Positions 23,616-33,621 of a stretch of DNA of 64,000 bases are shown here, piece by piece (the first letter of the stretch is position 1; every line of letters starts with the position of its first letter). The position numbers and the translations under genes are program-made. The notes beneath the pieces were generated by a model. That model had not been told where the DNA came from, ran no database searches, and saw only the letters and a program-made list of their open reading frames with translations. Source of the DNA: Eopsaltria australis (taxonomy: Eukaryota > Chordata > Aves > Passeriformes > Petroicidae); NCBI GenBank assembly GCA_034509425.1, contig JAVTVJ010000840.1:83452-147451 (forward strand). The letters are read 5' to 3'.

Positions 23616-24187
23616 TGTTGCGTTCCCTGCTTCGGTCCCACCTTGGTACCGGCAGCAGAGTCCTAGCGCTACCCTAGGAAGTCGTTCGCGATCTGGAAGA
23701 CTTCCTCGGAGTGCCTACTGCGGGCACAGCTGGTCCGCGTTCGGTCCGAGGAGATGTTGCCCCCGGAGCGTGGTGAAACAGCAAAGAACTACCAGAGAAG
23801 GAGGTCTCTTGGTATGTGATTTCGGTAGGTTTATTGCCTCCAAAGGGAGCACATGGACCAAGAGCCAAGAGCAGCTTATTACATCGGTATTTAAGGGAGG
23901 AAGAACACCCAATAGGATGAGGGCAGGGGGGCAATACAGGGGAGGGGCTGGGGTACATGATCAAATTGGGTTTAGGGAGGGGAGGGGAACAGAGAGAACA
24001 ACGAATGAACTATGGAGTGACAGGGAATTTCCCAGAGCGGGAATACATAACAGACAAGTCCAGTAACCAATAGCAGGAGCTTGGGTCCGTGGATTGGTGG
24101 TCCAACTGCTGCCCTGGGAGCTCCGGGGGGAAACCCTCTGTCCGTGGAACCTGTCCGGAAGTCCTCTGGTTCCGAACCACCGCAACA
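23616..24187 (-). mobile_element. PV3 3' LTR (LTR-d, 572 bp)
   Basis: In viral sense starts TGTTGCGGTGG at 24187 and ends GGAACGCAACA at 23616. A TTAAATACC TATA-like box and a GGCAATAAACC polyadenylation signal are readable on the minus strand (about 23900 and 23833). A solo copy in the opposite direction is at 32650-33221. Confidence 0.92.
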
Positions 24188-24290
24188 TCTCCCCCTGTCT
24201 TTTTACTTAAAGAAAGTGATTTGTTAGTACAATGAAGATAATAACTAAAATCCAAAGCAAAGTCTTGAAAATCTGCAAATAAACAAAAAA
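24188..24290 (-). pseudogene. env: PV3 polypurine tract and env anchor scrap
   Basis: 24188-24204 read on the minus strand is the polypurine tract (ending CAGGGGGAGA before the LTR). Upstream, 24205-24275 can encode a hydrophobic stretch (KTLLWILVIIFIVLTNHFL) like the end of an env membrane anchor, preceded by a pyrimidine-rich TTTGTTTATTTGCAG that resembles a splice acceptor. So the internal deletion of PV3 joined gag to the very end of env. Confidence 0.65.
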
Positions 24291-24370
24291 ACATTGTTAA
24301 ATCATTGTCTCTCTACAGGACTGGGAATGATTGGGGTATGGGAGGTACATGGGGTAGGTTTAGGGAGAGT

Positions 24371-25846
24371 CTAAGGGGAAGATATCAAGAAGAAGGGTCT
24401 CAGTGATTTTTCTTGATGACTGTCGAAGTTTGGAGTTTTCTTTTTCCTTCTCTTCCACGCTGATCTCTGTGGAACAGTGTCTGTTGGTGGATGCAACTGG
24501 ATCTGCTCTGGTGGATGTGTTGGGTGGAGAGTTGTGATGCCTACTAACTTCAGCCATTGTGGTTCAAGCGACTGGTCATCTGGGATCACCTCTGATGGGG
24601 TCTCCAGTGGCATGGGTGGTGATGGAGAGCAGGACACAGTGGATTCAGCTTTTGATTTCTTTGAGGAGCACGGTGCCGATCCGTTTCCCGAATGGGATGG
24701 AGCATGTGGTGTCCAGGAGCCTGTGGAAGACTTAGGTGGAGGGTGATTAGAACTGTTCAGCAGGCTTTGAAGCTGCTGCTTCCATATCTTTTCCCACACC
24801 CAATACTGAACCTTAACTAAAATGCCTGTCAGGATTGTTTTTATGTCAGATGGGACCAGCACACCTTTAAAGTGAGGAGAATTTCTCCCAAGCTCTCTCT
24901 CCACTTTGCTAGGCTCTCGCAAGGCTGCAGGTGACTGTGATTCCCATCGTGGGTTGTTACCCTGAGGGCTGTGCACACCTGATGCCACTGCAGGGTCTGG
25001 CTGACTGGCTGCATCACAGGCTTCAGCCTCCCCACTTTTTGGTCCCCAATCCCGGGGTGTGAATGAGGGAGCGGGGGGATCTGGAAGTGGGCGGTGGTCA
25101 GGAGTGGGACTGCAGTTGATATGAGCAGTCCAGGCACGGGGTGGGGCGGGGATCTCCCTCGGGCTGGGGCAGGGACCTCCGGCGCGAGGGGAGGGACCCG
25201 ACGCGAAGACAGCATCGGCCGCGGGGGAGGAACCCGATGCGGGGCCAATCGACGCGAAGGGGAAGGAGCCGTGGGAGGAGTTGGGAGGATTCGCGGGCTT
25301 TCGGCGTGAGACTGCGCAGTGGGCACAGGGGTGTAGGCACGGTGCCACGAGGCCGCCGCCATCTTTAAACTCGGAACAATGGGGGAGCGCAGCCGGCGCG
25401 AGTTTGACTGAGGGCTCGGAGAAAGGGTTTGGGGTGAAGCTCCCTATGAGGGAATCAGTCTCATAGCGGGGAGAACTGAGGGGCGCGCTTCCCTGCAGCG
25501 GGGAAGAGGGATTAGGAAAAGGGGAATTAGGAATGTGGGGTGGGTGAGTCGGGGATTTCGAACTTTCAGGACAATTACGCAAAGTATAACAAATTAAAAT
25601 CAACAACGGGAAAAATTTTCGGACAGAAACATCACCCCCTCTCTCCACTGCCTCTAAACGTTTTTCTACTAACTCCCAAAAACTCAGAGTTTTAACAGAA
25701 GAAGCAGAAGCAAGAGGGACATAGGCAAAGATCAATTTAACAAAACGTTTCCAAGCCTTCTTATTAGCATTCCCGTTTTTTAACTTTAGGGTCTCTTTAA
25801 CTTGGACATAAAACTCCTGCTCTATTCGGGACAGCTTAATACCCAT
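24371..25846 (-). CDS. gag: PV3 gag-derived protein, intact 491-codon frame
   Basis: The frame opens with ATG at 25846 and the matrix start MGIKLSR, whose second-position glycine suits myristoylation and membrane targeting. Residues about 1-110 are a matrix domain like those of PV1 and PV6 (FWELVEKRLEAVERGGDVSV then FFPLLILICY). Residues 120-300 are proline- and serine-rich. Residues about 300-370 match the capsid N-terminal domain (NNPRWES ... VPSDIKTIL ... YWVWEKIWKQQL). The major homology region and zinc knuckles are missing; instead residues 370-491 are a Pro/Ser-rich, finally basic (RRKKK) tail of unknown origin. No stop or frameshift over almost 1.5 kb sets it apart from all other viral genes here. 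Whether it is expressed is unknown. Confidence 0.85.
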   Translation of the reverse strand: MGIKLSRIEQEFYVQVKETLKLKNGNANKKAWKRFVKLIFAYVPLASASSVKTLSFWELVEKRLEAVERGGDVSVRKFFPLLILICYTLRNCPESSKSPTHPPHIPNSPFPNPSSPLQGSAPLSSPRYETDSLIGSFTPNPFSEPSVKLAPAALPHCSEFKDGGGLVAPCLHPCAHCAVSRRKPANPPNSSHGSFPFASIGPASGSSPAADAVFASGPSPRAGGPCPSPREIPAPPRAWTAHINCSPTPDHRPLPDPPAPSFTPRDWGPKSGEAEACDAASQPDPAVASGVHSPQGNNPRWESQSPAALREPSKVERELGRNSPHFKGVLVPSDIKTILTGILVKVQYWVWEKIWKQQLQSLLNSSNHPPPKSSTGSWTPHAPSHSGNGSAPCSSKKSKAESTVSCSPSPPMPLETPSEVIPDDQSLEPQWLKLVGITTLHPTHPPEQIQLHPPTDTVPQRSAWKRRKKKTPNFDSHQEKSLRPFFLISSP

Positions 25847-26324
25847 TGTCTCCGAATAAAAGCCTCCTTGCTCTTTTTATACGGTACAAAACTCTCCCTC
25901 GAGCCTGATTCCCGCTGCCTATCGCGGATTAGACCTCACCGTCCGTGCTCGGTTCTCGGTGGCTTTCCCGCCGCTATCACGGGCACCGAGCTTCGCCGCC
26001 GCGCGCGGATCCTGCTCCTTTCCCACCGCGTTCCGCAGCCGCCAAACCTCACCGCTCCGTGCGGGTCTTGGTTCCTCGATCCCGGCTTCAGTTGCCGTCA
26101 CCGGCTCCGGAGGGAGAAACATCCAAAAGAGCAAGGGTCTCTGGTCTCGTCAGTCCATTCAGCTAACGTACACACTTCAGACGCTCCAGAACGGTTGCTG
26201 ACGGCCCCTGCAAGTCCACCACTAGAACGTGGAGGTTCTTGCGAGGGGAGCGACGTCCCGAAGGCGCTATCCGGACCGCTGCTGCGTATCCAGGTCACTC
26301 GCAGGGAACCCCGAGAGGTCGGAG

Positions 26325-26342
26325 TCTCTGTTCGGTGCGCCA
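26325..26342 (-). promoter_or_regulatory. PV3 primer-binding site, Lys-3-like
   Basis: Minus strand reads TGGCGCACCGAACAGAGA three bases after the 5' LTR; it differs at two positions from the tRNA-Lys-3 complement. Confidence 0.8.
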
Positions 26343-26345
26343 CTT

Positions 26346-26918
26346 TGTTGCGTTCCCTTGCTTTGGTCCCACCCTGGTACCGGCAGCAGAGTCCTAGCGC
26401 TACCCTAGGAAGTCGTTCGCGATCTGGAAGACTTCCTCGGAGTGCCGACTGCGGGCACAGCTGGTCCGCGTTCGGTCTGGGGAGGTGTTGCCCCCGGAGC
26501 GTGGTGAAACGGCAAAGAACTACCAGAGAAGGAGGTCTCTTGGTATGTGATTTCGGTAGGTTTATTGCCTCCAAAGGGAGCACATGGACCAAGAGCCAAG
26601 AGCAGCTTATTACATTGGTATTTAAGGGAGGAACAACACCCAATAGGATGAGGGCAGGGGACAATACAGGGGAGGGGCTGGGGTACATGATCAAATGGGG
26701 TTTAGGGAGGGGAGGGGAACAGAGAGAACAACGAATGAACTATGGAGTGACAGGGAATTTCCCAGAGCGGGAATACATAACAGACAAGTCCAGTAACCAA
26801 TAGCAGGAGCTTGGGTCCGTGGATTGGTGGTCCAACTGCTGCCCCTGGGAGCTTTGGGGGGAAACCCTCTGTCGGTGGAACCTGTCCGGAAGTCCTCTGG
26901 TTCCGAACCACAGCAACA
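26346..26918 (-). mobile_element. PV3 5' LTR (LTR-d, 573 bp)
   Basis: Near-identical partner of 23616-24187. Ends CAGCAACA at the right, followed by the target duplication CAAGGC. As the 5' LTR it would hold the promoter for the gag frame at 25846. Confidence 0.92.
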
Positions 26919-27067
26919 CAAGGCTCCACCTTCATTATCCTTGAATTCCTCGAGTCGTGACAACGCTAATGACAACCCAGGATTTGAGGACGAACATCCA
27001 GTATAAATTCAGAAACAAAGGACTATATTGAGTGAAAGCATTTACACCTGTAAAGTGAAAATTCTTT

Positions 27068-27079
27068 CAAAGGGGGGAA
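27068..27079 (+). promoter_or_regulatory. PV2 polypurine tract
   Basis: CAAAGGGGGGAA directly before the TGATAGC start of the PV2 3' LTR, on the plus strand. Confidence 0.75.
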
Positions 27080-27600
27080 TGATAGCATAGGGGTCAAAAT
27101 GATTTTGGGTTTGTAGTAGTTTTAGGTTGTGGGAACGATAGGCCTCATAGGCCTTAAGGTAGGCCTTAGGTGTTGTCTTTGTTAGGTTAAAGTGTAATCA
27201 TGGGAACCGTACTTGTGTGCTTTTTCTGTAACGATTGCTTACGACAAGATTAATGAGATGATTACTTAGTAAATATAAGTAAGAATAGTAAATCAGTTGC
27301 AATAATCCTGAGAAACGTTAGAGGGTAGTAGGAAAGGGGGGCTGAAACTTATGTTTGGGTAAAAATAATATATGCAATAGCAACGGTATCGAAGCTGAAA
27401 CTCATGCTTGAGTGAAAACAATGTATCCAAGAGAGTAGTGTTGAATTAATGATCATAGGCTGGTTGTAGTATAAATGTAACCATTTTTCGAACCCAAGGC
27501 GGAGTCTGATTTGAGGTCCGACGACCCCTGGCTCCCAGGGCCCTTCAATAAAGCACCTGCATATAATAATTCTGTGATTATGTGCTTTCCTATGCTAACA
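27080..27600 (+). mobile_element. PV2 3' LTR (521 bp)
   Basis: Begins TGATAGCATAGG and ends CCTATGCTAACA, a near-perfect 12-base inverted repeat. TATA-like GTATAAATG at about 27470 and CAATAAAG at about 27546 lie in order on the plus strand. No other copy is present in the window. The duplication on the left is lost with the 5' half of PV2. Confidence 0.82.
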
Positions 27601-28857
27601 AAACTATCAATCCCATCTTTACAACTTCCATTAACCATCCCTTAATACCCAGGCTTGCTAGCCAGTCTCCTAAAGGTGATTCTACTATCTTTATCTTCTT
27701 CATGTTTTCCCTCAATTGTTGTAAATGAGCATGAATTGATTGAGAGTGGTCAGATAGATTCATACAGTGCATTCCATCAAACTCTTCACAATCATGGCCC
27801 TGAGCCAGCAACAAAAAGTCTATTCTGGCTCTATTTTGCAGTACTGCGTGCCTAACACCATTAATGTCCTATAACAGCTCTGAAATTATACTTGACGTTA
27901 GGTTAAGCTGTTTAGCTGTCCAGCAAGCCAAATGGTTTAGTTCTTGCAGTGTATTTCCATCTGCAGCTCCTGGCACAAACAGTTACAATAATACTCAGGC
28001 TACTTTTCCTTGTAGTTCCACTTTATCTTTACAGTTAGGGCCTAATTGTTCTACTGATCGTTTTGTTCTAGTTTAATTTGGAATACCTCGGCTATTGAGG
28101 GGGCAAAAATAGTGAGTTTGCCAATATAGCAAGGTCCTCCATAAACTCTTGGAGGAATTCCTTGCCATGCCCGGTCTCCACAAACCAAAAAGTACCCTGG
28201 GGAAAATTTTTTGGCTGTGTCATTGTTCCAAATAGCAAATTTGCTGCCTTCTGTTTTTGCTCCTAGACTGCCATTACAATAACCATTCTTATTTTGATAT
28301 TTAAACCACATAGAGGCACTTGATACATTAGTCCAGGATGTCCAATGATGCTGTTTATAGCATTCGACTCCCATGAATGTTTTTCTTCCAATGAAGATAC
28401 AGGAGTTGTTCCCAAAGGTTGAGCCTACCAAATCAAGTTCTTGTGGGTCCCAGGGCATTGACCGGTTTAAGTTATTAATTATTCGACCCACTGCTATGGC
28501 AGTTGGATTGATATAGCAGGAGGGGCACTTGGTAAAGGTGGTATAACATGTTCAGTTTATTATACTTTGGTTTAGTATGTTTTTTACCCATCCTTTCCAA
28601 TACTGCAATCGTAAGTAGGGGACTCCTATCAGACAAGTGTGAAATGGATCAGACGGCGTTGCCACAGATAGGCAAAACGATGTCTGTCCAGTTTGGTTGG
28701 CCCAGGTGATCCACATGTTCTGTCTGGGGATTATTCTATGTAATCCAGAAACCTCATATAAACCCAGAACTATTAACATCACTGCCACTGCCATGACCTG
28801 TGTCTGTATCGCCATCTCATTTTTTGTTCTTCCCAGTCCTGTCGATCTACCTGCCAA
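27601..28857 (-). pseudogene. env: PV4 env, alpharetrovirus-like
   Basis: Start region at 28857 leads to a hydrophobic signal peptide (MAVAVMLIVLGLYEV) and the surface subunit (28552-28857 and 28051-28491), with several N-glycosylation sites and a PGYFLVCGDRAW block that matches PV1. The transmembrane ectodomain at 27601-27900 has FLLLAQGHDCEEFDGMHCMN: the first Cys of the double cysteine is replaced by His, so the C-X6-CC motif is lost. A helix rich in Leu and the beginning of a membrane anchor follow, then the gene is cut at 27601. Frameshifts separate the three parts. Confidence 0.85.
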
Positions 28858-29442
28858 CTACGAGGGACTCGTATTCCTTCCCCACAACAACTGTCTATAA
28901 CTCTGCTACCATTAATCAAGTTCCTACTTGCTAATCTTCTTGCTAACCTATATACCATATAACCTAAAATGCGTTGCTCTAAAATTTCTACAAGCTGCAA
29001 ATCGTGCACAAAATTAAACTGTCTAATCAAAGCCGGTGGCAAAGGCTGAAGTGGATTAGGATGCCTGTGGTTCGGTCCTAGAAAGGCACATAGAAAGTTA
29101 GCTATACTATATCTTGCTAATTGACCTGCACACTGGTTACAGGAAAACACCAAAGGATCAATTGTCATTGAATTTTGTCAATGGACTACTCTCCACATTT
29201 CCCTGTTACATCCTGGACAACACACGCACACGCATGGCCTACAGGCCGGATGACGTATGGGGCACGTGTTTGTTGCCTGGTTCTGTAGCTCCCTGTTGTC
29301 TAGGGAGCGGGGTACAATCCCTTCTGCAATTATCCGCAAATCTGTTAACAAGTCAGATGAGTCCACTAAGAAATCAGGTGAGTCCGCTGACAAAGTGTAG
29401 TGAGGATTAAGTTGTCTCAGCAGTGGTGTCAGTGTTTGTTGG
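28779..29442 (-). pseudogene. PV4 extra frame between pol and env, cysteine-rich
   Basis: A single reading frame is open on the minus strand from the LTR-g insertion (29442) to 28779, about 220 codons, except for one TGA near 29178. It overlaps the env start by about 80 bp in another frame. Visible: a short acidic/Leu-rich part (DLLTDLRII), a cysteine cluster CRPCVCVCCPGC, a second CNQC pair about 23 codons later, then a Pro- and Leu-rich part and a basic C terminus (RWRYRHRSWQWQ). No counterpart exists in PV1, where integrase is followed at once by env. The position is that of retroviral accessory or regulatory genes; the cysteine spacing recalls, without proving, zinc-binding transactivators. 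I do not recognise a family. Confidence 0.5.
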
Positions 29443-30391
29443 TGTCCTGGTTTGAAGGACAGGTGTCTGTTAAGGAAGGCAGGAGCCTCCCTTGGAATGG
29501 GAAACTGTAACCCCTCTCCCTCCGATTTATTATAAATTTGAAATCAAGAGGCTCTCAGGCAAAGATATGGGAATAGGAATAACAGTTCTTTACTAATATC
29601 TAAAACAAAGATGACAAATAACAACAACTATAGCTTTAACCAACAAACAGAACCAGAAACCCAGTGGCAGCCCGCTCGGCTTCAGGCACCTTTTCCCTTT
29701 TGGTGCAGTTCCAGTCACAGCCTGCAGGGGCGCTCTGGGTGTGGTGATTCCCCGGCGGCTGCAGGGGCGCTCTGGGTGTGATGATTCCCCGGTGGCTGCA
29801 GGGGGCGCTCTGGCGTGAGCTCAGGTAGCACACGGCAAATGGCAGCTGCCCGAGGCACGGAGGGATGGAGGAGAGCCCTTGCTCCACAGACCCTCGGGGG
29901 GCAGCTGGTGTCGGTGCCACAGCAGGATCCCCGGACACAGGGAGCTGGGACGGCAAGAGGTCTCGACGTGCAGGGGGAAACCCCACCACAATGTAGCGAG
30001 TAAACTCGGAGCGGCGAGGAGGAGCGGGGGGAGAGACAGGCTGGTGGCAGGCAGGTCTCGATGGGGTAGAGGAAAAAGACTCACAGCAGACAGACCGGCA
30101 GCTCTGTGCTGGCTTCTCAGGGGGCCGTGGGTTCAGCAGACAGCAGCTCCAACCGTCCAGCTCCGAGGGTCCCGAGCAAGAGAGCGTGACCTCCCCCCTG
30201 CCCTTGCTTTTCAGTCTCCAAAATCTCGCGTTGTCAAGCCCTGCTTCCATGAGGGGCAATTTTGCCCCACCCTGCCAAGGAGAAAGGCTCTAGCCTTGTG
30301 CTTTGTTTCTCTTAAGTACTCAGTCATTTGTGTCTTAGCAACCCATGGGAGAAAAATTCCTGCGGAAAAGAACTAAATCCAACCTTCAACA
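29443..30391 (-). mobile_element. Solo LTR-g at the end of PV4 pol (949 bp)
   Basis: Plus strand runs from TGTCCTGGTTTG to CTTCAACA; GTTGG lies on both sides (29438-29442, 30392-30396), a 5-bp duplication. It is the LTR family of PV5 (50034-51026), whose primer site shows it is read on the minus strand. Contains short GC-rich repeats around GCAGGGGCGCTCTGGG (about 29725-29815). Confidence 0.9.
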
Positions 30392-33300
30392 GTTGGTATC
30401 TGGTTAGCTGTTGTCTCAGCATTTCCAGGTTCAGTATCAGGGTGATATGGCTTAGTCAATCTGGCTGGTATCCAGATCAATCCGTCCCCTTTAAGCAAAC
30501 ACATATATCCTCTTCCTTTTAATTTAACTGTGGCAGGACCTTTCCATTCACCTGTTTTCGGGTCTCTATACCTCACTAGGATTCCACTATCCATCTGATC
30601 TACTGGAATAGAGCCTGACCAAAGTGCCAAGCTGTGTACCAACATTGGTGGTTTCTGACTGTCTTTTGCTAACTGCAAATGGTTAAGCACATATAGGGCT
30701 TTATGCAACTTCTCTTGTGGAGACATACCCGAGGTTTCCCCCCTTTTGTTTTAACAACAAACTTTTTAACGTTTGATGTGCATGTTCTATAATGGCCTGA
30801 CCAGTAGGAACATGCGGAACACCGGTGTCATGGGTAATACCCTAAAGATTACAAAACTGAGCAAAGTGCAAAGATCAATATCTGGGCCTGTTATCTGTTT
30901 TGAGCTTTCCTGGGACACCGAGTACTTCAAAGGAACTGTATAAATGCCTTTCCACATGTCGAGCCGTCTCCCCTTTTTGAGCTGTTGCCCAGATTGCCTG
31001 AGAAAAGGTGTCAATGCACATGTGAACGTATTTCAGGCAACCAAATTCATTGACTTGGGTGACATCCATTTGCCACAATTGTTTCAATCCCCTAGGGTTA
31101 ACTCCCATACCTAGACCAAATCCATTTTCCTGACATGATGGACAGGACTTGACAATTCCCTGAGTGTCTAACAATGGGATCCTGAATTGTTTCACTAACA
31201 TTTTTGCTGACTGATGAAAAAAGTCATGAGAACTGCGCAAAGGTGTCAATTGGTGGACCTGTCCATGCAGGAGGTACCAACCTATCGGCCATTTCGTTGC
31301 CAGTGGCTAGACCTCCATGCATGGAGTGACTGCGAATGTGAGCTACAAAATAAGGGGCATTACGTTGGTTAACCAAATTCAATAAATGAGTAATGAGGAT
31401 GTTAAGAGCCTGATTTTTCACCTCCCTTATCATTGCGTGCTCAATCCATCTGACTATACCTACTACATACAAAGAATCTGACACAATGTTAAGAGCGACT
31501 GAAGGCCAATTGTCAAAAGCCCATACAACTGCTTTTAGTTCAAGTGTTTGTAAAGAGTCATCTGTATCACCCATTAAAATTTCCTTTTCCCATGTCCCTT
31601 GTGAAAGCCAAGTACACGCTGCCTTTCAGGAACGCTTTCCAGCATCAGTGAAAACGGTGATTCCATTCAGTGGAGTCTTTGATAGCCATGGACGTTGTTC
31701 CATTAATTGTCCTTCAAGCAGAGTTAAAAACCTAGAAGGAGGGTACTGACTAGAAATGGTTCCTGTAAATCCAAGCAATGCAGTGTGTAAATCTTCAGAA
31801 TGTTGAAGACCCCATTCTAGGTAAGAATGAACCATTGGAAGATATATGGTAGCTGGATCTCAACCCAGAAGTTCAATAACATGCATTTGTCCTTTCATGA
31901 TGAGTTGGGCAAAACATTCCATCCTAGTCAAAACAGTTTTAGGTGGTTCAATGGATAAAAAGACCCACTCGAGGATGCATAACAGTCATGGATGTTTTTC
32001 TTCCCACTGCATGATGAGAGCACAAGGATATTCCCGAGGGTCCCTCATCAGAGGTGAATCTGAATTGACAAGCATGAGGTTCACAGGTAGCCCAGGCCTA
32101 ATCCGATTGGCATAGCTATTAATAATCTTATAGCTGATGCGTTTAAGGGCTGCTCGATGTTCTGGTCCCAGTACTCACTTATCATTGGCCTGAGTAGTTG
32201 TTCCCAAAAGTTGTACAAGTGGTTTCAAGTCGTCATTGGTAATTACACATATTGTACAGACCCACGGAATATCCCCGACCAGTTTTTGTATGTCGTGCAG
32301 CATCCAGATCTCTGTAGTAAGTTCTACTTTCTGAGGGTGTATTTGACTTCCAGTGATGATCCAGTCAAGATATTTCCAGGGAGATGGTTTCTGCACCTTT
32401 TCTGGAGCGATTTTCAACCCCCTTGACTCAAGGGTTGTTGTGACCTCAGTCAAGATCAGGAGACTGGCTAAGTTTTCCCCAGCTATCAAGATATCATCCA
32501 TATAGTGATAAATGATCAAGTAGGGAAACTTTTTCCTTACTGGTTCTAGGGCCCAAGCAACATAAATTTGGCACATCGTGGGCAAATTACACATACCTTG
32601 GGGCAAAACAACCCACTGATACCGTTTAGCAGGTTCAGCTTTGTTGATGTGTTGCGGTGGTTCGGAACCAGAGGACTTCCAGACCGCTTCCACCGACAGA
32701 GGGTTTCCCCCCAAAGCTCCCAGGGGCAGCAGTTGGACCACCAATCCACGGACCCCAAGCTCCTGCTATTGGTTACTGGACTTGTCTGTTATGTATTCCC
32801 GCTCTGGGAAATTCCCTGTCACTCCATAGTTCATTCCTTGTTCTCTCTGTTCCCCTCCCCTCCCTAAACCCCATTTGATCATGTACCCCAGCCCCTCCCC
32901 TGTATTGTCCCCTGCCCTCATCCTATTGGGTATTGTTCCTCCCTTAAATACCGATGTAATAAGCTGCTCTTGGCTCTTGGTCCATGTGCTCCCTTTGGAG
33001 GCAATAAACCTACCAAATCACATACCAAGAGACCTCCTTCTCTGGTAGTTCTTTGCTGTTTCACCACGCTCCGGGGGCAACACCTCCCCGGACCGAACGC
33101 GGACCAGCTGTGCCCGCAGTAGGCACTCCGAGGAAGTCTTCCAGATCGCGAACGACTTCCTAGGGTAGCGCTAGGACTCCGCTGCCGGTACCAAGGTAGG
33201 ACAGAAGCAGGGAACGCAACATTGATGGATGGCACAGAAAAGGCATATCTCTCTGCATTGTCTTCATGTAAAGGAATGGTAAAGAAACAGTCCTTTAGAT

Positions 33301-33590
33301 CAATAACTAAGATTTCCCAATTTTCTGGTATCATGGTGGGAGAAGGAAGACCTGGTTGTAAAGCTCCCATGTCCTTCATCACGGCATTGACTGCTCTTAG
33401 GTCGTGCAGTAGTCTCCATTTTCCACTCTTTTTTGGTATTGTAAATATTGGTGTATTCCAGTCGTTAGTGGAAGGAACAAGATGACCTTCCTTGAGTTGC
33501 TCTTCTACCAGTTCGTTAACTTTGAGAAGCTTTTCACTGGTAAGTGGCCACTGTTCAATCCAGACAGGTGTGTCCATTTTCCACTTAATT
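30392..33590 (-). pseudogene. pol: PV4 pol (RT, RNase H, integrase), split by LTR-d
   Basis: Reverse transcriptase: N-terminal part at 33222-33590 ([30 protein letters not shown]), then the solo LTR-d, then the palm with LPQGMCN and HYMDDI near 32505 and the thumb to about 32120. RNase H at about 31230-31750 is broken but keeps KAVVWAF, VSDSLYVVG and NEMADRL. Integrase at 30787-31249 shows HDFFH ... CPSC, WQMDVTQ, KTDNRP and a Glu in GQAIIEH, so all catalytic residues can be seen although the frame is broken near 30870. The C-terminal domain (GRGYMCLL ... IWIPARLTKPY) is at 30397-30726. Inactive. Confidence 0.9.
32650..33221 (+). mobile_element. Solo LTR-d in PV4 reverse transcriptase (572 bp)
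   Basis: Starts TGTTGCGGTGG, ends ACGCAACA, with perfect TTGATG on both sides (32644-32649, 33222-33227). Same family and length as the PV3 LTRs, in the opposite orientation. It has TTAAATACCG and GGCAATAAACC on the plus strand near 32943 and 33000. Confidence 0.94.
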
Positions 33591-33621
33591 TTGAGGATTG
33601 GCTGCTCCCCAGTGGCTGCAA

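Larger units (their letters stand above)
23616..26918 (-). mobile_element. PV3: short gag-only, non-autonomous provirus (3303 bp)
   Basis: Both LTRs, primer-binding site and polypurine tract are present, with perfect CAAGGC duplications (23610-23615, 26919-26924). The 2.16-kb interior encodes a single long gag-derived frame and a scrap of env; protease, reverse transcriptase and integrase are absent. It must therefore have moved with enzymes from another ERV, by inference a relative of PV1 or PV6 with the same matrix type. The two LTRs differ by about 15 substitutions and 3 small gaps by eye, so it is fairly young. Confidence 0.92.
23167..27006 (+). pseudogene. env: PV2 env transmembrane part, split by PV3
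   Basis: Coding parts are 23167-23615 and 26925-27006. The first carries a short piece that looks like surface subunit, then the transmembrane ectodomain: LALDILLL, a C-X9-CC cysteine arrangement (CGFLKEQVDHCC) and a heptad-like helix, then a membrane anchor of about 23 residues (ENLLILLVMFLVIWLVYSIL). The second, after PV3, is an acidic, Ser/Asn-rich cytoplasmic tail ending at a TAA near 27004. The longer spacing before the double cysteine than the usual C-X6-CC or C-X7-CC is notable. The 5' part of the gene is missing. Confidence 0.78.
23156..27600 (+). mobile_element. PV2: 3' remnant of a provirus (env end and 3' LTR)
   Basis: Only the last part of env, the polypurine tract and the 3' LTR remain. 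The left edge abuts unique DNA at about 23156 without an LTR or target duplication; the right edge abuts the env of PV4 at 27601. PV3 is inserted in its env tail. The type of env differs from those of PV1 and PV4. Confidence 0.8.

Noticed and set aside
25094..25368. Plus-strand Arg/Gly-rich frames opposite PV3 gag
   Set aside because: Antisense shadow of the proline-rich part of the intact minus-strand frame.
25802..26803. 333-codon plus-strand frame across the PV3 leader and 5' LTR
   Set aside because: It runs antisense through LTR-d; the same peptide text appears in each LTR-d copy and has no domain.
29636..30259. 207-codon minus-strand frame in solo LTR-g
   Set aside because: It lies wholly in the GC-rich part of the LTR and is not kept in the PV5 LTRs.
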